NCBI GenBank assembly: GCA_038234045.1
Contig: JBBSUX010000058.1
Coordinates: 1-14,983 of the forward strand
Length of the DNA: 14,983 nt
DNA from: JBBSUX01 sp038234045
GTDB lineage: Bacteria; Pseudomonadota; Gammaproteobacteria; Burkholderiales; Burkholderiaceae_C
Reading direction: 5' to 3'
In this document: piece by piece, positions 1 through 6,575 of the stretch
Layout: each line of letters begins with the position of its first letter
Numbering within the stretch: the first letter of the stretch is position 1
Program-made: the position numbers and the translations under genes
Notes under the pieces: model-generated
Database searches by the model: none
What the model was told of the DNA's origin: nothing
Seen by the model: the letters and a program-made list of their open reading frames with translations, nothing else

Positions 1-1380
1 ACGGTGTTGCCGCATATCAAGACATCGCTGGCACCGGGTTCGCGCATGGTGACCGAATACCTCACCAAAACCGGATTGCTGCCGTACCTTGAAAAGCTCG
101 GGTTCGCGCTGGCGGGCTACGGGTGCACTACCTGTATCGGCAACGCTGGCGATCTGACCCAAGACATCAACGAAGCTATCAACAAAAGCGATTTGGTGTG
201 TGCCGCCGTGCTGTCGGGGAACCGGAATTTTGAAGCGCGCATTCATCCCAACATCAAGGCCAACTTTCTGGCGAGCCCGCCGCTGGTGGTGGCCTATGCG
301 ATCGCGGGCACCATGCTGAAGGATTTCACGTCCGAGCCGCTGGGCAAAGGCACGGGCGGGCGGGACGTTTTCCTGAAAGACATCTGGCCAAGCAGCGACG
401 AGGTGCATGCCCTTCTCAGCTCCGCGATGGACGGGGCTGCGTTCAGGGCCAACTACGCCAAGATCAAGTCCGATCCGGGCGAACTTTGGGGAAAGATCGA
501 GGGCATCACCGGAGAAACCTATTCCTGGCCGGAAAGCACCTACATCGCCGAGCCGCCGCTGTTTCCTGATTTTGCTATCGAAAGAAAAGCTGGAGGCGCT
601 TTTGATAAGGGCGCTGCAGGCACAAATGGTGCAGAAATTGCGGCTGTTCAGGGCGCTCGCATCATGGCCTTGTTCGGAGATTCGATCACCACCGATCACA
701 TCTCGCCGGCGGGCGCCATCAAGGCCAGTTCACCCGCGGGTTTGTGGTTGCAGGAACATGGCGTGAAGAAGGCTGACTTCAACAGCTACGGAGCGCGGCG
801 TGGCAATCATGACGTGATGATGCGCGGCACGTTCGCCAACGTACGGATCAAGAATCTGATGATTCCGCCCACGGCAGATGGCTCGCGCGAAGAGGGCGGC
901 TACACGCTGTATCAAGGTAGTGGTGCGCAAGATGGTGAGCGGATGTCCATCTTCGATGCCGCCATGCGCTACATGGATGCGGGCGTTCCGACCGTCATTT
1001 TCGCGGGCGAAGAGTACGGCACCGGCTCGTCGCGCGATTGGGCGGCCAAGGGCACCCAGTTGCTCGGCATCAAGGCGGTTGTCGCGCGCAGCTTTGAGCG
1101 GATCCATCGCTCCAATCTGGTCGGCATGGGCGTGCTTCCGCTCCAGTTCGAAAGCGGCGAGTCCTGGCAGGGGCTGAACCTCAAGGGCAACGAAGTCGTC
1201 GAGATTCGTGTGCACCCTGAACTGCGGCCGCAGAGCAAAGCGACGGTCGTCATCACCAGCGCAGATGGATCGCGGCAAGAAGTCCGCGCGATCCTGCGTA
1301 TCGACACGCCGGTGGAGGTGGATTACTACCGCAGTGGCGGGATCCTGCCGTACGTGTTGCGGCAGCTGTTGAAGGCCTAA
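1..1380 (+). CDS. acnA: Aconitate hydratase A, C-terminal half (5' end outside window)
   Basis: This is the 3' part (459 codons, open from base 1) of an AcnA-type aconitase, which interconverts citrate and isocitrate in the cytosolic TCA cycle; the full-length family is about 900 residues. Two of the three 4Fe-4S cysteine ligands are visible in GCTTCIGNAG (nt 124-126 and 133-135). The third, in an SCTNTS-like motif, would lie upstream. The swivel domain follows, with GDSITTDHISPAGAI, YGARRGNHDVMMRGTF, GEEYGTGSSRDWAAKG and RSFERIHRSNLVGMGVLPL all intact. The C-terminus DYYRSGGILPYVLRQLL matches AcnA rather than AcnB, whose domain order differs. AcnD (2-methylisocitrate dehydratase) is a related alternative that the missing half could settle, but the swivel and tail look like AcnA. 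The gene ends with TAA and is followed by a nested hairpin. No frameshift is seen. Confidence 0.95.
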   Translation, partial: TVLPHIKTSLAPGSRMVTEYLTKTGLLPYLEKLGFALAGYGCTTCIGNAGDLTQDINEAINKSDLVCAAVLSGNRNFEARIHPNIKANFLASPPLVVAYAIAGTMLKDFTSEPLGKGTGGRDVFLKDIWPSSDEVHALLSSAMDGAAFRANYAKIKSDPGELWGKIEGITGETYSWPESTYIAEPPLFPDFAIERKAGGAFDKGAAGTNGAEIAAVQGARIMALFGDSITTDHISPAGAIKASSPAGLWLQEHGVKKADFNSYGARRGNHDVMMRGTFANVRIKNLMIPPTADGSREEGGYTLYQGSGAQDGERMSIFDAAMRYMDAGVPTVIFAGEEYGTGSSRDWAAKGTQLLGIKAVVARSFERIHRSNLVGMGVLPLQFESGESWQGLNLKGNEVVEIRVHPELRPQSKATVVITSADGSRQEVRAILRIDTPVEVDYYRSGGILPYVLRQLLKA

Positions 1381-1387
1381 GGTTCTG

Positions 1388-1430
1388 GCAGGCCGACGAG
1401 GGCTCTTGCCCTCCAACTCTGGCGGCCTGC
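1388..1430 (+). terminator. Nested hairpin just after acnA
   Basis: Eight bases after the acnA stop, an outer stem GCAGGCCG (1388-1395) pairs perfectly with CGGCCTGC (1423-1430). Inside it, GAGGGC (1398-1403) pairs perfectly with GCCCTC (1408-1413) around a TCTT tetraloop. The two stacked stems should be very stable. No U-tract follows, only GGTTGTC, so this is either an atypical intrinsic terminator or an exonuclease-blocking 3' end. Confidence 0.5.
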
Positions 1431-1609
1431 GGTTGTCATGCTCGCCTCGTGGGCAGGCTCTCGACTCTCGACTTGCGCAGCGCTCGGATCAGATGTGTCG
1501 CTGATCCCAGCGCGCTTGTAGAGCGTGGCCGAAAAGGCAGCCTCATCACATGGTCATGGCGTGGCGGAGTCACTCGGAGTAAACTCGAATTCCTATTCAA
1601 GAGTAGTTC
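1431..1609. other. Intergenic region acnA-feoA with small dyads
   Basis: No convincing gene is present here. Just before feoA there are overlapping short dyads: ACTCGGAGT (1572-1580), GAGTAAACTC (1577-1586), and CAAGA-5-TCTTG (1598-1612), the last covering the first possible feoA start codon. A 9-base direct repeat TTCAAGAGT occurs at 1596-1604 and 1647-1655. A feo operon would normally be expected to carry a Fur site, but I do not see a good match to the AT-rich Fur consensus. The dyads are candidate operator sequence only. Confidence 0.25.
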
Positions 1610-2017
1610 TTGTTCACTTTCCTGTTTGCATCCGTGTATCTCAATTTTCAAGAGTCGGGGTCGACCAACACGTCTGAATCACTCTTTTTGGGGGAGCGCG
1701 CAGAGCTTGCGCAGACGCGGCAGCCCCCGATTGGTATTGATGCGGCTGTCCGACTCGATCAGCTGCCGCTCCAGGTCAACGCGGTGGTCGTCGATGTCGC
1801 GGCAGGTAGTGCGCCTGAGGACATGGACCGTCTGATCCGCCTGACTGAGATTGGCTTCGTTCCAGGAGAACGTGTCCGGGTAGTGGCCCACGGGTTCCCG
1901 GGGCGTGAACCGGTAGCCGTCCGGATCGGTCACACAACTTTTGCGCTGCGTCGGCATGAGGCCACGCTGGTGACGGTCATGCCCGAGCGGGAGCGCGCGA
2001 GGCCGGTGAGACGATGA
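1610..2017 (+). CDS. feoA: Ferrous iron transport protein A (FeoA), start uncertain
   Basis: FeoA is a small cytosolic SH3-fold partner of the FeoB iron permease. The core runs from about nt 1742 (AAVRLDQLPLQVNAVV) through TEIGFVPGERVRVVAHGFPG to VRIGHTTFALRRHEATLV, the usual FeoA pattern. The family is normally about 75-90 residues, while the longest reading here is 135. The first 45 or so residues do not look like FeoA and there is no ATG: candidates are TTG 1610 (preceded by AAGAG), GTG 1634 and TTG 1688. I give the longest frame, but a shorter protein is quite possible. The stop overlaps the feoB start as ATGA (2014-2017), indicating translational coupling. The family assignment is secure; the 5' end is not. 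Confidence 0.8.
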   Translation: MFTFLFASVYLNFQESGSTNTSESLFLGERAELAQTRQPPIGIDAAVRLDQLPLQVNAVVVDVAAGSAPEDMDRLIRLTEIGFVPGERVRVVAHGFPGREPVAVRIGHTTFALRRHEATLVTVMPERERARPVRR

Positions 2018-3036
2018 GCTCAAGCTCCGCGCTGCCTTTGCGGGTGGCGCTGCTGGGAAATCCCAACTGCGGCAAGACCGCTCTCTTCAATATTCTGACG
2101 GGCAGTCGTCAGAAAGTGGCGAACTACGCGGGTGTCACGGTGGAGCGCAAACTCGGGACCTTGCACACGCCATCCGGCAGGGTTGTGGAGGTACTGGATC
2201 TTCCCGGGGCCTACAGCCTGAATGCGATGAGCGCGGACGAATCCGTCACGCGCGATGTCGTGACCGGCCAGCGTCGTGGGGAGCCCGTTCCGGACGTGAT
2301 CGTATGCGTCACTGACGCCACCAATCTTCGCCTGAATCTGCGCCTGGTTCTGGAGGCGCGCAGCCTCGGCCTTCCCATGCTGCTGGCGCTCAACATGAGC
2401 GACATGGCCCGAGCACGCAAGGTTGTCATCGACATACCGGCGCTGTCACGGGAGCTTGGAATGCCAGTGCTGGAAACCGTCGGTGTGCGCGTTGACGGCG
2501 CAGCTGAGCTGGTTCGCAGGCTTGATGATTTCACCTTGCCAGATGGGTCCATGGCGGGTACCCCTGAGCACCATCCGGCGTCTGGCCGCCGCTGGGAAAA
2601 GCCCTCCCTCGACGAAGTGCTCGCGACCCAAGTAGAGGTGCGAAGGATCCTCGCGGTAGCCGTGATCGAACCGTCGACCGACATGCACCGTGACGATGCG
2701 ATCGACCGGATCGTGCTGCATCCCGTGTGGGGCATGGGGCTCCTGGCGGGCATCCTGTTTCTGATGTTCCAGGCGGTGTTTAGCTGGGCCCAGGCACCCA
2801 TGGGGCTGATCGCCTCTGGCACACAAGCTATCTCATCCATGCTGAGTGATCACGTGCCAGCGGGCGTGCTGCGCAGTTTGCTGACGGACGGCGTCGTCGC
2901 AGGCGTCGGCGGCGTGCTCGTTTTCTTGCCGCAAATCCTGATTCTGTTTCTTTTCATCCTTGCGCTCGAGGATTCCGGTTATTTGCCGCGCGCTGCCTTC
3001 CTGCTAGACCGCGTCATGGGAACCGTAGTCCTTTAG
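2014..3036 (+). CDS. feoB: FeoB N-terminal part: G-domain and first membrane segments
   Basis: This is the 340-residue product if translation ends at the TAG. It holds the complete cytosolic GTPase domain: G1 GNPNCGKT at residues 15-22, the G2 threonine in YAGVTVERK near 42, G3 DLPG at 62-65 and G4 NMSD at 127-130. The FeoB-typical DATNLRLNLRL lies at about 101-111. Membrane segments follow at about residues 237-260 and 300-325, ending at YLPRAAFLLDRVM. It starts at the ATG overlapping the feoA stop. Alone it would bind GTP and sit in the membrane but lack most of the iron pathway. Confidence 0.65.
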   Translation: MSSSSALPLRVALLGNPNCGKTALFNILTGSRQKVANYAGVTVERKLGTLHTPSGRVVEVLDLPGAYSLNAMSADESVTRDVVTGQRRGEPVPDVIVCVTDATNLRLNLRLVLEARSLGLPMLLALNMSDMARARKVVIDIPALSRELGMPVLETVGVRVDGAAELVRRLDDFTLPDGSMAGTPEHHPASGRRWEKPSLDEVLATQVEVRRILAVAVIEPSTDMHRDDAIDRIVLHPVWGMGLLAGILFLMFQAVFSWAQAPMGLIASGTQAISSMLSDHVPAGVLRSLLTDGVVAGVGGVLVFLPQILILFLFILALEDSGYLPRAAFLLDRVMGTVVL

Positions 3037-3054
3037 TGTCGATCGTTCATTCCC

Positions 3055-3918
3055 TTGCTGTCGAGCTTTGCCTGCGCGATCCCCGGAGTCATGGCGACGC
3101 GAACGATCACGAATTGGCGCGATCGGCTGGTCACGATCATGATCGCACCGCTCATGACCTGCTCGGCCCGGCTCCCTGTCTACGCTTTGTTGATTGCAGC
3201 CTTCATTCCTGCGCGCACCGTTGGCGGCGTCTTCAATCTTCAAGGCGTGGTGCTGTTCTTCCTGTATCTGGGCGGCATTGTTTCAGCGATGGGAGTCGCC
3301 TGGGTGCTGAAACTACTTCGCGGAACAAATGCCGTTTCACCGTTGATGATGGAGCTGCCGGTTTATCGCATCCCGAATCTGCGTCAGCTCGCACTCGGCC
3401 TGTGGCAAAGAGCGGTGATCTTCCTGAAGCGCGTCGGCAGCATCATCCTGACGCTGACCATCCTACTCTGGTTTTTCACCGCCTACCCGGCACCGCCGGA
3501 TGGTGCGACCGGGCCTGCCATTCAGTACAGCCTTGCCGGCATGATTGGTTCTGGCCTGCAGACGATTTTTGCGCCCATAGGATTTAACTGGCAGATATCG
3601 GTTGCACTGGTGCCGGGGCTTGCAGCGCGCGAAGTGGCCGTCAGTTCGCTCGCAACGGTTTATGCCATGTCGGACGGCGGAGGAAATGCGGCGCAGGCCT
3701 TGGGCCCTGTTATTGCGGGGAGCTGGTCGCTGGCAACAGCCTTGTCCCTTCTTGTCTGGTATGTGTTTGCGCCGATGTGCCTCTCCACACTGGCCACCGT
3801 GAAGCGTGAAACCAATTCATGGCGGTATGCGCTGCTGATGGCGGGGTATCTTTTTGCGCTTGCGTACGGAGCGAGCTTTGTCACCTATCGCGTCGCTCTG
3901 GCGATGGGGGCTGGTTGA
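3055..3918 (+). CDS. feoB: FeoB C-terminal part: permease and gate segments
   Basis: This continues the same frame after the TAG. Conserved elements are LLSSFACAIPGVMATRTI, with the Gate-2-type Cys, then several hydrophobic segments, ELPVYRIPNLRQLALGLWQR, LVPGLAAREVAVSSLATVYA, and the FeoB tail MCLSTLATVKRETNSWRYAL. An independent start would have to be TTG 3055 or an internal ATG such as the one in PGVMATR; no ribosome binding site precedes either. I therefore read this as the second half of one broken gene and not as a separately evolved split FeoB, although natural split FeoB systems are known. Confidence 0.6.
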   Translation: MLSSFACAIPGVMATRTITNWRDRLVTIMIAPLMTCSARLPVYALLIAAFIPARTVGGVFNLQGVVLFFLYLGGIVSAMGVAWVLKLLRGTNAVSPLMMELPVYRIPNLRQLALGLWQRAVIFLKRVGSIILTLTILLWFFTAYPAPPDGATGPAIQYSLAGMIGSGLQTIFAPIGFNWQISVALVPGLAAREVAVSSLATVYAMSDGGGNAAQALGPVIAGSWSLATALSLLVWYVFAPMCLSTLATVKRETNSWRYALLMAGYLFALAYGASFVTYRVALAMGAG

Positions 3919-3922
3919 AGTG

Positions 3923-4234
3923 ATGCAGCAAGTTGCCGTCGCGTGCATCGTGCTGGTCGCGGCGCTTTATGCCGCCTGGTACTGGATGCCACGAAGCCTG
4001 CGCCGCAAGCTTGGGCAGCGTGTGCGCCGATGGGGCGAACGCGCCAAGGCAGAAAATGGCGAGACCATAAGTGGCACGAACCGGCTTGCGGCCGTCCTGG
4101 AGCAGTCCCCGGGATGCGCGTCATGCGAAAGCTGCGGCGGATGCGGATCGCCGGGCGTGCCGGATACGCCGTCGCGCACTGAACGCACGGGTGGGCACAC
4201 GCATCCCATCACGATTTTTCCCAAGCGCAGCTAG
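3923..4234 (+). CDS. Small FeoB-associated Cys-rich membrane protein (DUF6587-like)
   Basis: This 103-residue protein starts 4 bases after the feoB stop. The ATG at 3923 is chosen because the upstream extension lies inside feoB; GTG 3920 is an alternative. One membrane helix spans about residues 5-22 (VACIVLVAALYAAWYW). A strongly basic stretch follows (PRSLRRKLGQRVRRWGERAK), which by the positive-inside rule puts the C-terminal part in the cytosol. Cysteines at 65, 68, 71 and 74 form C-x2-C-x2-C-x2-C, with GGC spacing typical of metal or Fe-S binding. It resembles small proteins often placed after feoB in beta- and gammaproteobacteria (annotated DUF6587 or FeoB-associated Cys-rich). A part in Fe(II) transfer or FeoB support is inferred from position and motif. 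Its function has not been established to my knowledge. Confidence 0.75.
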   Translation: MQQVAVACIVLVAALYAAWYWMPRSLRRKLGQRVRRWGERAKAENGETISGTNRLAAVLEQSPGCASCESCGGCGSPGVPDTPSRTERTGGHTHPITIFPKRS

Positions 4235-4367
4235 AAGTTCGGCCGCATCTTTCGCCACGATGGGGCATTGTTTGGACTGGGTAACGCAGTTTCAAGCATA
4301 TGCCATCAGTGTCTGAAAAGCGGCCTCAGTCTGTTAGCCTGCGCGGGCAACATTATTTGCCACCTTC
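4235..4367. other. Intergenic region before the c-di-GMP gene
   Basis: A 133-base spacer. A weak promoter-like arrangement is TTGGAC (4272-4277) followed about 19 bases later by CATATG. A 5-base stem, GGCAA (4346-4350) with TTGCC (4357-4361), sits directly in front of the next start codon and no clear Shine-Dalgarno sequence is present. Neither element is strong, and no gene is seen. Confidence 0.2.
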
Positions 4368-6575
4368 ATGCGGGAAAAGAACGAAGCATCTGCCTCAACG
4401 CCTTCATCATCGGAACCTGCGCGGGCGCCGAAGGAGGATGCACGCGCATTCGCGCCGAGTGAGGTGCTCCCGTACGGGGACGTGGCGAGCAGCGAGCCCG
4501 ACTGGATTGCGTTACTGGCGCATCTGCCAGGCGGGGTCTCCCGATTCGATCGGGAGCTACGTTTTCTTTTCATCAATGCCGAACAGGCGCATTGGTACGG
4601 GCGCTCGGTCTCGGACATAACCGGCCGAAAGCTCTCCGAGGTTGTGCCCGCAGAGCGTTACGCGCGGGCACTCTCGTTCTTGAAGAAGGCACTGCACGGA
4701 AAAACCGTGGTGTACGAAAACCGGGTTGATCGGGGTGATGGCGATCTCCATATCAGGCAGATTACGTTCATCCCGGAACGCAACGCCGAAGGTGCTGTGG
4801 TGGGCACTATTTCTTTCGTCATCGATATCACCGAAAGCCGGCGAGCAGAATCCGCGCTGGTACAAAGCCAGACCCAATTGCTGAGCCTTTTCCAGGCGCT
4901 GCCGGATCTGGTTTTTACCAAGGATTCACAAGGGCGCTTCATTGCCGCCAACGCGATGTTCACGCGCTTCTTCGGTATGGAAACCGGTGAAGCGATCTTC
5001 GGCCAGCGCAGCGCAGACCTTCTGCCGGCTGACATATCCGCGCGCTGGGAACGCCAGGACAGCATGGTCCTTCTGACAGGAAACCCACAGCGCAGCGAGG
5101 AGCGCCTCAGTGATGCTGCAGGCAGACACGTCGGAATTTTCGATGTAATCAAGTCACCCCTGCGCGATGCTGCCGGCAGGATCGTCGGCGTGCTGGGTGT
5201 AGCCAGGGACGTGTCTGCCCGTTGTCAAGCCGAAAGCGAAGTTGAGCGCCTAGCCTATTACGACACGCTCACCGATTTACCGAATCGTCGCCTTTTCACC
5301 AAAACACTGCGTGAGTCACTCACTGCCGCAGCGCGCTGCAGAGCGGGCGCTGTTCTCCTGATTGACCTGGACCACTTCAAAACCATCAACGATACGCTTG
5401 GGCACGACGCTGGCGATCGCCTGCTGCAACTGGTGGGTGCTCGCCTTGCAGACACTATGCCGGCTGCAAGGATCGTTGCGCGTTTTGGCGGCGATGATTT
5501 TGCCGTTCTGCTGGAAGAACCGGTCACGCAAGCTTCCGAAAGCGACGAACTGCCATCCGATGCATGGCGTGACGCAGTCTGTATCGTCGCGCAGGGTCTG
5601 CTGGAGATCCTGCAGCGGCCGTATCGTGCTGGCGAACGCCACCATTTCAGTCCTCCCAGCATAGGCATCGCCATGTATGGCGGCGCATCTGCTTTGTCGG
5701 TGGACGAACTGTTGAAGCGCGCTGAACTGGCGATGTACGAAGCAAAGGCCCGTGGCCGCAATGGTTTCTGCCTGTTCGATCCTGCCATGGAGGCGGCACT
5801 GGCCAAACGCGCAGCACTCGAATCCGCTCTCCGGGCGGGAATTGCAAAAGGTGAACTCCGTCTGCACTACCAGGCGATCGTGAACGTCGACGGTAACGTC
5901 AGTGGCGCAGAGGCTTTGGTGCGCTGGAAGCATCCTGCGCACGGTTTGATGGCGCCTTGTGAGTTCATCGGGCTTGCCGAAGACAGCGGATTAATCATCC
6001 CGGTGGGAGAGTGGGTGCTACGCAGTGCGTGTGGGCAACTCGCAGGCTGGAGCGCAAGAACCGCGACGCAGGCGCTCACCATAGCCGTCAACGTAAGCGC
6101 GCGTCAGTTCAGGCACCCGGATTTTGTCGCGATGGTGCGTTCGGCGCTGGATGAGACGGGCGCCGATGCCACCCTGCTTAAACTCGAATTGACCGAAAGC
6201 CTGCTCTTTCATGACACCGCAGATGTGGTTTCGAAAATGGAATCGTTGCGCGCACTCGGCATCCGCATGTCGCTCGATGATTTCGGTACGGGATACTCGT
6301 CGCTCACCTACCTCAAACGACTTCCCATCGACCAGCTCAAGATCGACAGGTCTTTTGTGGCCGATGTACTTTCCGATCCGACGGACGCCGTCATCGTCCG
6401 CGCGGTGCTTTCGCTTGCGGCCAGTCTGGAGCTGGACGTAGTGGCCGAAGGCGTCGAAACGCTTGAGCAGGTCCAATGGCTGCGTGAAGAAGGATGCCGG
6501 CTGTTTCAGGGCTTTTATTTCAGCCGCCCGAAACCCGTAGGCGAACTGGAGAAGGAAATGGGGCTCTCCATCTGA
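4368..6575 (+). CDS. PAS-PAS-GGDEF-EAL cyclic-di-GMP signalling protein
   Basis: A 735-residue cytosolic protein with no membrane segment. PAS 1 covers about residues 43-155 (ending FVIDITESRRAE) and PAS 2 about 165-285 (ending GVARDVSARCQAE). A GGDEF domain covers about 290-475, and an EAL domain 480-735. The GGDEF signature reads RFGGDDF (374-378), a conservative E-to-D change. The RxxD inhibitory site expected six residues upstream is absent (PAAR instead). The EAL domain looks catalytically complete: EAL at 515-517, NVSARQF, LELTESL, DDFGTGYSS at 637-645, KIDRSFV and AEGVET. It is therefore likely a phosphodiesterase hydrolysing c-di-GMP to pGpG, with the GGDEF domain either weakly active or GTP-sensing. 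The PAS domains imply a small-molecule, redox or haem signal, but no ligand residue could be named. The start is the only good ATG. The stop overlaps the next gene. Confidence 0.93.
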   Translation: MREKNEASASTPSSSEPARAPKEDARAFAPSEVLPYGDVASSEPDWIALLAHLPGGVSRFDRELRFLFINAEQAHWYGRSVSDITGRKLSEVVPAERYARALSFLKKALHGKTVVYENRVDRGDGDLHIRQITFIPERNAEGAVVGTISFVIDITESRRAESALVQSQTQLLSLFQALPDLVFTKDSQGRFIAANAMFTRFFGMETGEAIFGQRSADLLPADISARWERQDSMVLLTGNPQRSEERLSDAAGRHVGIFDVIKSPLRDAAGRIVGVLGVARDVSARCQAESEVERLAYYDTLTDLPNRRLFTKTLRESLTAAARCRAGAVLLIDLDHFKTINDTLGHDAGDRLLQLVGARLADTMPAARIVARFGGDDFAVLLEEPVTQASESDELPSDAWRDAVCIVAQGLLEILQRPYRAGERHHFSPPSIGIAMYGGASALSVDELLKRAELAMYEAKARGRNGFCLFDPAMEAALAKRAALESALRAGIAKGELRLHYQAIVNVDGNVSGAEALVRWKHPAHGLMAPCEFIGLAEDSGLIIPVGEWVLRSACGQLAGWSARTATQALTIAVNVSARQFRHPDFVAMVRSALDETGADATLLKLELTESLLFHDTADVVSKMESLRALGIRMSLDDFGTGYSSLTYLKRLPIDQLKIDRSFVADVLSDPTDAVIVRAVLSLAASLELDVVAEGVETLEQVQWLREEGCRLFQGFYFSRPKPVGELEKEMGLSI

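Larger units (their letters stand above)
2014..3918 (+). pseudogene. feoB: Ferrous iron permease FeoB, interrupted by in-frame TAG
   Basis: FeoB is the inner-membrane GTPase-permease for Fe(II). The reading frame from 2014 to 3918 is FeoB throughout, about 633 residues and normal length, but codon 341 is TAG (3034-3036). The frame is the same on both sides, so this is a nonsense codon and not a simple frameshift. The stop falls where relatives read roughly GLSGRSFIPLLSSFACA; here the text is VVL-stop-CRSFIPLL. One extra T after CTT plus one lost G within the next six bases would turn an L-S-G-R reading into this one, so a compensating indel pair, a point mutation or a base-calling error are all possible. 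Everything else, including the G-domain and both gate regions, is intact. That argues for a recent lesion, readthrough, or an error. Confidence 0.75.

Noticed and set aside
730..1416. Long minus-strand open frame (228 codons) opposite acnA
   Set aside because: It is antisense to well-conserved aconitase sequence, is rich in Arg and His as expected from the reverse of high-GC coding DNA, and matches no family I know.
1560..1612. Fur box before feoA
   Set aside because: Small dyads are present, but none resembles the AT-rich GATAAT-type repeats, so I do not call a Fur site.
1449..1835. Plus-strand open frame of 128 codons across the acnA-feoA gap into feoA
   Set aside because: It overlaps the FeoA core in another frame and has a Ser/Arg/Cys-rich composition typical of out-of-frame translation.
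3036..3587. Alternative-frame 183-codon reading just after the feoB stop, suggesting a frameshift
   Set aside because: The FeoB sequence after the TAG resumes in the original frame (2014 and 3055 differ by a multiple of three), so this other frame is a shadow and the lesion is not a simple net frameshift.
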